Positions 1 to 4,741 of a stretch of 6,291 nucleotides of DNA are shown here, piece by piece. The notes beneath the pieces were generated by a model. That model was not told where the DNA came from. It searched no databases and saw nothing but the letters and a program-made list of their open reading frames with translations. How positions within the stretch are numbered: the first letter of the stretch is position 1; each line of letters starts with the position of its first letter. A program made the translations under genes and the position numbers. Source of the stretch: Methanomassiliicoccaceae archaeon. GTDB lineage: Archaea > Thermoplasmatota > Thermoplasmata > Methanomassiliicoccales > Methanomethylophilaceae. Location of the stretch: assembly GCA_031254685.1 (NCBI GenBank), contig JAIRTZ010000029.1, positions 1 through 6,291 of the forward strand, written 5' to 3'.

Positions 1-327
1 GATGTTGTTCAGCCGAGAGGTCGCGGTGAAGGTTATGGTGGTTAGATTGATGCAGCTTTGGAACACGCCGGATCCCATGGTCGTCAGATTGTTCGGTATG
101 TTGGCGGAGACCAGAGCGGTGCAGCTTTGGAACGCGTTGTTCCCGATGCTCGTCACCGAATTTGGTATGGTGATGGCCTGCAGACCGGAGCAGCCTTGGA
201 ATGCCGACTGACCGAGGGTCGTCACCGAAGTGGGTATGGTGACGGAGGTGAAGCCGACGTTGTTGCAGCCTTGGAATGCCTGCGCTCCGATGCTCGTTAT
301 CGAAGTGGGTATGGTGACTGATGTTAA
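1..327 (-). repeat. Tandem LRR_5 coding repeats (~69 bp units)
   Basis: Four complete leucine-rich repeats and the start of a fifth are encoded here. The units are mostly 69 bp, with one of 78 bp. They are recognisable at DNA level on the plus strand by recurring GCAGCCTTGGAA / GCAGCTTTGGAA and GTCACCGAA..GGTATGGTGA blocks, so copies probably arose by duplication and then diverged. Such arrays can expand, contract or misassemble. Confidence 0.8.
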
Positions 328-714
328 CAGATTACGGTTCAGGAACGCGCTGGCCTGTATTGTTGTGACATCATAGGTCAGATCAACGATGAAAATTGTG
401 CTCTTGATCACGTAAGCTGCCTGATTGACGTTCGATGTCACAGATGCGTTGCCGTCGGACTCTACCCTGTAGGTCAGCCCCGTGCCCGGGTCCACAAGCG
501 TTGTGCCGACGGGCGCACCGAGTATTTCACTGTCATCCTGTTCAAAATTCCCTTTCTCCGAAGCGGAGAACGACGATATGATGAACGCCGCCGCAAAAAT
601 GGCGGCGATCGCAACAAAAACCGTCAGGGCCGTTTTGAATTTCTTCGGCCTCTGCTCATCAAAAACATTCGCTCTCTTACTCTCTTTACCACTGGTAGTT
701 CTCTTCGATCCCAT
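1..714 (-). CDS. BspA-type leucine-rich-repeat (LRR_5) surface protein, N-terminal part
   Basis: Partial gene: 238 residues are visible and the frame runs open off the left edge. Residues 1-27 are basic and hydrophilic (SKR, KESKR, RPKKFK). Residues 28-47 are a single hydrophobic segment (TALTVFVAIAAIFAAAFIIS), which suggests a signal anchor or secretion signal with the rest outside the cell. A Ser/Thr/Asn/Val-rich linker (48-129) leads into BspA/LRR_5 repeats at 130-155, 156-178, 179-201, 202-224 and 225 onward. The repeat pattern is TSVTIPxSVTxIGxxAFQGCxxL, 23 residues long; the first copy has three extra residues. Proteins of this family act as surface adhesins or binding proteins; the ligand here is unknown. 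Met at 714 is preferred because GGAG lies 9 bases upstream; an in-frame Met at 723 would touch that site. The gene appears to be transcribed alone, behind a long intergenic region. Family is confident; role is inferred. Confidence 0.88.
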   Translation of the reverse strand, partial: MGSKRTTSGKESKRANVFDEQRPKKFKTALTVFVAIAAIFAAAFIISSFSASEKGNFEQDDSEILGAPVGTTLVDPGTGLTYRVESDGNASVTSNVNQAAYVIKSTIFIVDLTYDVTTIQASAFLNRNLLTSVTIPTSITSIGAQAFQGCNNVGFTSVTIPTSVTTLGQSAFQGCSGLQAITIPNSVTSIGNNAFQSCTALVSANIPNNLTTMGSGVFQSCINLTTITFTATSRLNNI

Positions 715-723
715 AAACGGCAT

Positions 724-731
724 CTCCCCTC
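724..731 (-). promoter_or_regulatory. Shine-Dalgarno site that decides the LRR gene start
   Basis: On the minus strand this reads GAGGGGAG. GGAG ends directly against the upstream ATG (723), leaving no room for initiation there, but is 9 bases from the second in-frame ATG (714), which favours the latter. Confidence 0.5.
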
Positions 732-744
732 ATTCCGCTTTATG

Positions 745-771
745 TGTCCGTGCGCATATGTGGCACGGACA
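745..771 (-). promoter_or_regulatory. Inverted repeat in the LRR gene leader
   Basis: Arms TGTCCGTGC (745-753) and GCACGGACA (763-771) are perfect 9-bp complements around a 9-base spacer containing CATATG. It sits just over 20 bases upstream of the Shine-Dalgarno/ATG region, so it could be an operator near the transcription start or an mRNA leader hairpin. It is not followed by a T run, so a terminator is unlikely. Confidence 0.45.
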
Positions 772-796
772 AATGTTTAACGGCGGTATGCATTTC

Positions 797-850
797 ATGT
801 ATAATTAAGGGGAAAGTTTACGGAATAGATTAGATATAATTATTATACTC
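797..850 (-). promoter_or_regulatory. AT-rich promoter candidate for the LRR gene
   Basis: Read on the minus strand, this stretch has two archaeal box A-like elements: TATAATAATTATATC around 833-847, which includes the symmetric TATAAT-T-ATTATA, and TTAATTATAC around 799-808. The flanking coding DNA is much richer in G+C. Which element is used, and the transcription start, cannot be decided from sequence alone. Confidence 0.35.
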
Positions 851-999
851 GAACATCCGAGCCATATTTCGTGTCAGAAAGTGTGTGAAATGACAGCGGG
901 AACAGCCATCCCGAACACGAGCCAGACATTGTTCTTTGAGCGTCTGACAGACCGCGGCGGATGATCTCCGTGCATATGAAAAAGTGTTGAAAGAATAGT

Positions 1000-1018
1000 T
1001 GGTTTCCGCGGGAAACCA
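1000..1018 (-). terminator. Second hairpin downstream of the SPFH operon
   Basis: Perfect 8-bp stem TGGTTTCC / GGAAACCA around a 3-base loop. On the minus strand it is followed by a T-containing, A/T-rich stretch (ACTATTCTTTC, then a T5 run about 20 bases later). It may be a back-up terminator behind the stronger hairpin at 1049-1072, or a structured 3' end. Confidence 0.35.
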
Positions 1019-1035
1019 TGCTTTGTTCCGCGTTT

Positions 1036-1072
1036 GAAAGAAAACTGAACGGCGGCGGGTGTCCGCCGCCGT
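1036..1072 (-). terminator. Terminator hairpin of the htpX-nfeD-SPFH operon
   Basis: A perfect 10-bp GC-rich stem (ACGGCGGCGG at 1049-1058, CCGCCGCCGT at 1063-1072) with a 4-base loop starts 8 bases after the SPFH stop codon. On the minus strand it runs into TCAGTTTTCTTTC. Hairpin plus T-rich tail directly after the last gene supports termination; archaeal termination depends mostly on the T tract. Confidence 0.7.
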
Positions 1073-1080
1073 GAATATGT

Positions 1081-2199
1081 TTATTCGATGATGTCCGACG
1101 CCTTCGGGTTCTCCCTCGGGTTCTGGGCGAGGTTCTGCGTCTCCTTCATCTCGGCGTCCATGATCTTGTCGAGATGCGCCATCTGTTCGCGGAGTTCCGC
1201 GGCCTTCGGTATCGGGCCGAGTATGTCGTCCGGGTCGCCTATGCTCGCCTTCACGTCCTTTATCTCGGATATGCCCCTCTCCGGTACCGTTGCGGCCGCT
1301 CCCATGTATTGGGATATGCCGTCCACAAGTTTCGTGAGCTCGAGCGGGAAGAAGAACTTTGTGGATTCGCCCTCTCCGACGCTCTTTAACGTTTCCATGG
1401 ACAGCACCGCCATCGCCTTGGAGTCCAACGTCGCTGCGCCGACGGACATAATGCGCAGCCTCTGCGCGTCGCCCTGTCCCTCGAGAATGACGGCGAGTCT
1501 TTTACCTTCCGCCTCAAGGATCATCGACTGCCTGAGACCTTCCGCCTCAAGGATCCTGGACTTCTTTTTACCCTCCGCCTCAAGGATCGCCGCGCGCTTC
1601 ATACCGTCGGCCTGAAGGATCGCGGCACGCCTCTTCCTTTCGGATGACGTCTGCTCCTCCATCGCTTCCTTGACCTTCCTCGCCGGGTCGAGCTCGCGTA
1701 TCTCGACGTTCTCAACCCTGACGCCCCACTTGTCGGTGTTCTGATCGAGTATGTCACGGAGCTGGAGGTTTATCCTCTCCCTGTTCGAAAGTATCCCGTC
1801 AAGCTCCATCTCACCGATGACGGACCTGAGCGTCGTCTGAGCGAGATACACCGTTGCCATGCTGTAGTTGGTCACCTCGAAGTATGCGTTCTTCGGATCG
1901 GTGACCTTAATGTAAATTATCGCGTCGACGTTCACCGGGGAGTTGTCCTTTGTGATGACCTCCTGCCTCGGAACGTCCAGCACCTGCGTTCTTAGGTCCA
2001 ATTTCACGACGGTGTTGATCAGCGGGCAGACGAAGTTCAGACCCTGGTTCAAGACCCTGATGTACTTACCGAGGCGCATGTATATGCCCTGTTCGTAGGG
2101 CTGCACTATCTTCACCCCGCTGACCACCGCGATGATCGATCCGAATAACGCGATGAACACAAGGATCAGTATCCACATCTCTATGTCCTCTATTCCCAT
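1081..2199 (-). CDS. SPFH/Band 7 (stomatin-like) membrane scaffold protein
   Basis: 372 residues, complete. One N-terminal membrane segment (about 8-28) is followed by the SPFH/Band 7 domain (about 29-185), with the stomatin-type KIVQPYEQGIYMRLGKY, VPRQEVITKDNSPVNVDA and ERINLQLRDILD stretches. A charged coiled-coil region (about 186-245) contains five 11-residue repeats of the type KRAAILEAEGK. A variable tail with IGDPDDILGPIPKA ends the protein. Relatives form large membrane-bound rings or scaffolds that organise lipid domains and control membrane proteases; that role is inferred here. It is the last gene of the htpX-nfeD-SPFH operon, 22 bases after nfeD. Met at 2199 is chosen over an upstream Met at 2220 because GGAAGTGA sits 4 bases before it; the upstream Met would precede this site and abut the nfeD stop. 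Paraslipin/QmcA-type naming is also possible. Family is very confident. Confidence 0.95.
   Translation of the reverse strand: MGIEDIEMWILILVFIALFGSIIAVVSGVKIVQPYEQGIYMRLGKYIRVLNQGLNFVCPLINTVVKLDLRTQVLDVPRQEVITKDNSPVNVDAIIYIKVTDPKNAYFEVTNYSMATVYLAQTTLRSVIGEMELDGILSNRERINLQLRDILDQNTDKWGVRVENVEIRELDPARKVKEAMEEQTSSERKRRAAILQADGMKRAAILEAEGKKKSRILEAEGLRQSMILEAEGKRLAVILEGQGDAQRLRIMSVGAATLDSKAMAVLSMETLKSVGEGESTKFFFPLELTKLVDGISQYMGAAATVPERGISEIKDVKASIGDPDDILGPIPKAAELREQMAHLDKIMDAEMKETQNLAQNPRENPKASDIIE
1472..1621 (-). repeat. 33-bp coding repeats (hendecad coiled coil) in the SPFH gene
   Basis: The plus-strand block CCTTCCGCCTCAAGGATC occurs at 1505 and 1538. Near copies start at 1571 and 1604 and a degenerate one at 1472, all on a 33-base period. 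They encode the 11-residue units of the flotillin-like coiled coil (residues about 190-244, xxxxILEAEGx). The regular spacing and near-identical DNA suggest tandem duplication rather than protein constraint alone. Confidence 0.75.
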
Positions 2200-2203
2200 T
2201 TTT

Positions 2204-2211
2204 TCACTTCC
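2204..2211 (-). promoter_or_regulatory. Shine-Dalgarno site that decides the SPFH start
   Basis: On the minus strand GGAAGTGA (one mismatch to GGAGGTGA) is separated by four A residues from the ATG at 2199. It lies inside the frame extension that begins at 2220, which makes the longer start unlikely. Confidence 0.7.
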
Positions 2212-2221
2212 TATATGCAAC

Positions 2222-2668
2222 TCATCTGCGTTTCACGGTCACGTGGACGCCCTGACTTCTCACGACGACCACCTCCGTTCCCGCATCTATCGGCTCCTCG
2301 GATGTTGCGCTCCAGGTGTCCGAATCTATTCTCACTTTCCCGACGATGTTGTCCGGCGTCGTTCTTACGGTGACGGTGCCCTCGCGTCCCACGAGCGATT
2401 CCGTGACCGTTGTCGTAGGAGGTTCCGGGCTTCCCAGGAACTGGTACAGCCTTATCGTCCCGAGCGTCAGCGGTATCGCTATCGCAAGCGCGATTATCGG
2501 CGACCATATGCTGAACAGCACGTCCGGCCAGACGTACACGATTATCCCGAGTATCACCAGGACCGTTCCCGGTATGAGCATGAACACCCCCGGCGAGAAC
2601 GCCTCGATGATGAGGAATATCGCGCCGGCGATGATGAATATCAGCGCTAACGTTTGTTCTATTTCCAT
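2222..2668 (-). CDS. NfeD-family membrane protein, short form (OB-fold domain, no protease domain)
   Basis: 148 residues, complete. Three hydrophobic segments lie at about 6-24, 29-48 and 54-75, the first two split by SPG as is common in NfeD. A soluble C-terminal beta-rich domain (about 90-147) has LVGREGTVTV, GKVRIDSDTWSA and AGTEVVVVRSQGVHVTVKR, the typical NfeD OB-fold pattern. NfeD proteins are partners of stomatins. Long forms carry an N-terminal ClpP-like serine protease domain, which is absent here. The gene lies between htpX (14-base gap) and the SPFH gene (22-base gap), so it probably links the scaffold and the protease at the membrane; this is inference. Met at 2668 is chosen because AGGAGG lies 7 bases upstream; the longer frame reaching 2797 would run through htpX coding sequence. 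Confident family call. Confidence 0.93.
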   Translation of the reverse strand: MEIEQTLALIFIIAGAIFLIIEAFSPGVFMLIPGTVLVILGIIVYVWPDVLFSIWSPIIALAIAIPLTLGTIRLYQFLGSPEPPTTTVTESLVGREGTVTVRTTPDNIVGKVRIDSDTWSATSEEPIDAGTEVVVVRSQGVHVTVKRR

Positions 2669-2682
2669 TTTTATGCCTCCTT

Positions 2683-3558
2683 TTACTGTATCCTTCCCGC
2701 CATCTTGTTCAGCCTCCGTATACGTTCCTCCATCGGAGGGTGCGTGCTGAACATCGACGTCATCCCTTTCTTCCCGCCGAACGGGTTCGCGATCCACATG
2801 TGCGCGCTCGACGGATTCTCCCTGAGCATCGGCTCGCGGCGGTTGCCGTTCTCCAGTTTGTCCAAGGCGCTCGCCAATGCCAACGGGTCGTTGATGATCT
2901 TCGCGCCCGCCTCGTCCGCCTTGTATTCCCTTCCTCTCGATATTCCCAGCTGTATCAGCAGCGCCGCCAGCGGTATCGTCAGGTACGCCAGGAGCATTAC
3001 TATGATCGCTCCGTTGTCCCTGCTCCTGAACGTGCTGAACAGTGCGAAGCGCGCCATTATCGATATGGCGCCGGCGACGGTCGCCGCGACCGACATCACA
3101 AGTATGTCACGGTTCTTGACGTGGGCCATCTCGTGAGCCATCACGCCCCGCAGTTCCTTGTCGTCAAGCAGTTCCAATAATCCCGACGTCGCCACAACGG
3201 CCGCGTTCTTGGGGTTCCTTCCGGTCGCGAACGCGTTCGGCGTCGGGTTGTGCGTTATCCCTACCTGGGGCATCGGAAGGCGCGCGGATGTCGCGATGCC
3301 CTCGACGATACCGTACAGACGGGGGTTGTCCGCTCTGGTGATGATCTTGACCTTGTGCGCCTTCAGCACTATCTTCTTGGAGAAGAAGTACGAGAACAGG
3401 TTGATCATCGCCGTGAGCGCTATGAACGCACCCATTATCAGCAGCAGGCTGTTGGTGTCGTCCGGGTCGAACAGGAAATACCACAGCACGTAGCCTATGC
3501 CCATGAATATAAGCATCAGCACCAGGAACAGCGCCGCGGTCCTCACAATGTATCCCAT
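2683..3558 (-). CDS. htpX: HtpX-type membrane zinc metalloprotease (M48 family)
   Basis: 291 residues, the usual length for HtpX. Two N-terminal membrane segments (about 7-28 and 37-58) are followed by the conserved NPTPNAFATGRNPKNAAVV stretch (about 104-122). The zinc-binding HEMAH (H142, E143, H146) comes next, then two further hydrophobic segments (about 153-172 and 184-205). REYKADEAGA (210-219) supplies the likely third zinc ligand, Glu211. A C-terminal STHPP motif (271-275) is also typical. HtpX cleaves misfolded or damaged membrane proteins with its active site on the cytoplasmic side; in bacteria it overlaps in function with FtsH. All key residues are present, so it should be active. 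It is the first gene of the operon with nfeD and the SPFH gene. GGAG lies 9 bases before the ATG at 3558. Upstream lie a candidate box A and an inverted repeat that may regulate it. Confidence 0.95.
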   Translation of the reverse strand: MGYIVRTAALFLVLMLIFMGIGYVLWYFLFDPDDTNSLLLIMGAFIALTAMINLFSYFFSKKIVLKAHKVKIITRADNPRLYGIVEGIATSARLPMPQVGITHNPTPNAFATGRNPKNAAVVATSGLLELLDDKELRGVMAHEMAHVKNRDILVMSVAATVAGAISIMARFALFSTFRSRDNGAIIVMLLAYLTIPLAALLIQLGISRGREYKADEAGAKIINDPLALASALDKLENGNRREPMLRENPSSAHMWIANPFGGKKGMTSMFSTHPPMEERIRRLNKMAGRIQ

Positions 3559-3622
3559 CTTTTATCTCTCCGTTAAGTCCCTATGTCCGATGCTATTACA
3601 TCCTGTTATTTAGAATTGACCC

Positions 3623-3639
3623 GCAGTTAGTATAACTGC
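3623..3639 (-). promoter_or_regulatory. Inverted repeat at the likely htpX transcription start
   Basis: GCAGTTA-GTA-TAACTGC is a perfect 7-bp inverted repeat with a 3-base centre. It begins 11 bases downstream of a TATATAA box on the minus strand and extends to about the position where an archaeal transcript should start. That is a suitable place for a repressor operator. No regulator is encoded in the window. Confidence 0.45.
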
Positions 3640-3650
3640 AGCGAACATCA

Positions 3651-3660
3651 TTATATACCA
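3651..3660 (-). promoter_or_regulatory. Candidate archaeal box A for the htpX operon
   Basis: The minus strand reads TGGTATATAA, close to an archaeal TATA box. A start 25-30 bases downstream would fall near 3622-3630, giving a leader of about 65-70 bases before the htpX ATG. A weaker AT-rich alternative lies at 3604-3614. Confidence 0.45.
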
Positions 3661-3674
3661 AACAGCCCGGATAG

Positions 3675-3917
3675 GAGCATAAGGCAGACCTGGATGCGAA
3701 GGAATACAAAGGGTTCGAAGAGATAAAACATAAGGACGGGGACGGCAGCGAGTTCTGGTTCGCAAGGGAACTCGCATCCGTTCTGGAATACCTGCGCTGG
3801 GAAAATTTTTCAAAGGCGATCGACCGCGCGATGCTCGCCTGCAGAAATAGCGGTTTTGAGACGGCCGACCATTTTCCTGACGTCAGGAAAAAGGTAGATG
3901 TCGGTAGCGGCGGCCCC
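3675..3917 (+). pseudogene. Truncated DinD-like (DNA-damage-inducible protein D) gene remnant
   Basis: The frame in which codons start at 3675 encodes a clear N-terminal piece of the DinD family: GFEEIKHKDGDGSEFWFARE, then LASVLEYLRWENFSKAIDRA, then LACRNSGFETADHFPDVRKK and VDVGSG. From memory of the family, FEEIKH, WxARELxxxLEY, W.NF..xIxxA, AC.NSG, DHF.DV.K and GSG match in order. The family is normally about 270-300 residues; only about 75-80 are here. A stop codon (3672-3674) precedes the frame, no in-frame ATG, GTG or TTG lies before the homology (only a CTG at 3690), and similarity ends after GSG, where the frame runs into the tail of the metallo-beta-lactamase gene. The rest (LSRYACYLIAQN-type region) is gone. 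DinD is SOS-induced in E. coli and inhibits RecA filament function. This copy is almost surely dead. It opposes its neighbours in strand, consistent with a decayed accessory gene. Confidence 0.8.
3872..3891. repeat. Perfect 20-bp palindrome inside the DinD remnant
   Basis: TTTTCCTGACGTCAGGAAAA is its own reverse complement with no spacer, centred on the AatII-type GACGTC. In the DinD frame it encodes most of HFPDVRKK. It could be a protein-binding site, a cruciform-forming element or chance. There is no T run directly after it on either strand, beyond its own arm, to make it a classical terminator. Confidence 0.6.
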
Positions 3918-3930
3918 GTGATGATGTGTT

Positions 3931-4704
3931 TCAGACGTCGAACCGTATCTCGGTGCCGGCGTAGAACTCCTTCACCGCGCTCAGACCGAGTTTCTCTCTG
4001 AGATACGTTCTCTGCGCAACGCCTGTGCAGTGGTTGAGGTACAGCATCGGCGGCCCGTTGTCCTTCAGCGTTTCCGCGATCGCGTGGACCTCCTTTCTCT
4101 TCATGCCTGTCGTGTGGATCCCGCCGACGACCGCCGTCACGCCCTTCCCGGTCCTCTCTTTGACATAGTTCATCGTATTCAGGATGCCGTTATGGCAGCA
4201 CCCGCATATCAGCACGGGACCGTTCCTCGTCATCAGTACGATCGATACCTCGTTGACGCCGTCTCCGCCGAGGGGCCCCGTGAGGTACAGCTTCTCTGAA
4301 AGTTTCGTCCATTCGTTTATCGCCGACGCGTTCATCTTTGACGCCGTCTCCGCCGGCAGCTTCGGCATCCCTTCCCGTCTGAACATCCCGAGTATCCCCG
4401 GCTTTTCCGTGCCGCCGCCTTCCGGAGGCATGAGAACGCTTACTTTTTCGTTCCTTCTCTCGAGGAACGACGGCAATCCGCCCGTGTGCTCCCTGTGTAA
4501 ATGCGACAGCACGACGCGGTCCACCGTGTTCGGGTCCGCCTCGAGGAAGTCCATGTTGTGCAAAAGGTAATTACCGCGCATGCCCGTGTCGAACAGTGTG
4601 CGCTCATCGTCAACGTCAATAAGTATCGACAGCCCGCGTGCGCCTATCAGCGACGTCTTCTCAACAGCGCCTTCGTCGTATACGCAGAGCACCTTCGCCT
4701 TCAT
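3931..4704 (-). CDS. Metallo-beta-lactamase-fold hydrolase, dihydropterin-synthase-like (COG1237-type)
   Basis: 257 residues, complete. The pattern of the group is visible in order: GLSILIDVDDERTLFDTG (24-41), the metal motif SHLHREHTGGL (67-77), ICGCCHNGILNTMNYV (167-181), VVGGIHTTG (192-200) and LNHCTG (223-228). Likely metal ligands are H68, H70, H73, H171 and perhaps H197 or H225. The usual HxHxDH here reads H-L-H-R-E-H, with Glu72 replacing Asp. Relatives are often annotated as 7,8-dihydropterin-6-methyl-4-(beta-D-ribofuranosyl)aminobenzene-5'-phosphate synthase, a methanopterin-related activity, but the group is broad and the substrate cannot be read from sequence. It should be cytoplasmic, with no signal peptide. 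The gene follows the glycosyltransferase by 37 bases. ATG at 4704 is chosen because it starts the typical MKAKVLCVYDEG strand; no good Shine-Dalgarno is seen, and the longer frame to 4764 would overlap the upstream gene. Confidence 0.85.
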   Translation of the reverse strand: MKAKVLCVYDEGAVEKTSLIGARGLSILIDVDDERTLFDTGMRGNYLLHNMDFLEADPNTVDRVVLSHLHREHTGGLPSFLERRNEKVSVLMPPEGGGTEKPGILGMFRREGMPKLPAETASKMNASAINEWTKLSEKLYLTGPLGGDGVNEVSIVLMTRNGPVLICGCCHNGILNTMNYVKERTGKGVTAVVGGIHTTGMKRKEVHAIAETLKDNGPPMLYLNHCTGVAQRTYLREKLGLSAVKEFYAGTEIRFDV

Positions 4705-4741
4705 GCTGTGCCGTAAGAAAAGCGGATGTAAAACGTTATCG

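Larger units (their letters stand above)
724..1080. other. 357-base intergenic region without a gene
   Basis: No coding frame here shows protein-like composition or a recognised motif. Going downstream on the minus strand it holds two terminator-like hairpins (1049-1072, 1000-1018), a featureless stretch of about 150 bases with only a weak 5-bp hairpin (897-913), an AT-rich promoter candidate (about 797-850), and a leader inverted repeat (745-771) before the LRR gene. I see no RNA gene or riboswitch I can name. Confidence 0.6.

Noticed and set aside
1..327. Possible CRISPR array, because of regularly spaced similar blocks
   Set aside because: Repeats are degenerate, lack unique spacers and translate as uninterrupted leucine-rich repeats.
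482..808. 108-residue open frame on the plus strand
   Set aside because: It is antisense to the N-terminus of the LRR gene, where the minus strand gives a clear signal anchor and LRR repeats, and it has no domain of its own.
1088..1615. 175-residue plus-strand frame with repeated Ser/Ala-rich units
   Set aside because: It is a shadow of the SPFH gene; its apparent repeats are the reverse complement of the 33-bp coiled-coil repeats.
2669..2797. 43-residue N-terminal extension of NfeD
   Set aside because: It would read through the htpX C-terminus in another frame and lacks hydrophobic or NfeD-like sequence; AGGAGG just before 2668 fixes the shorter start.
3610..3813. 67-residue open frame on the minus strand
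   Set aside because: It lies antisense to the DinD remnant and over the htpX promoter region, is rich in Arg/Pro of the kind seen in shadow frames, and has no recognisable motif.
3872..3891. Palindrome as a bidirectional terminator between convergent genes
   Set aside because: The plus-strand gene is a dead fragment, and no T tract follows the palindrome on either strand beyond its own arm.
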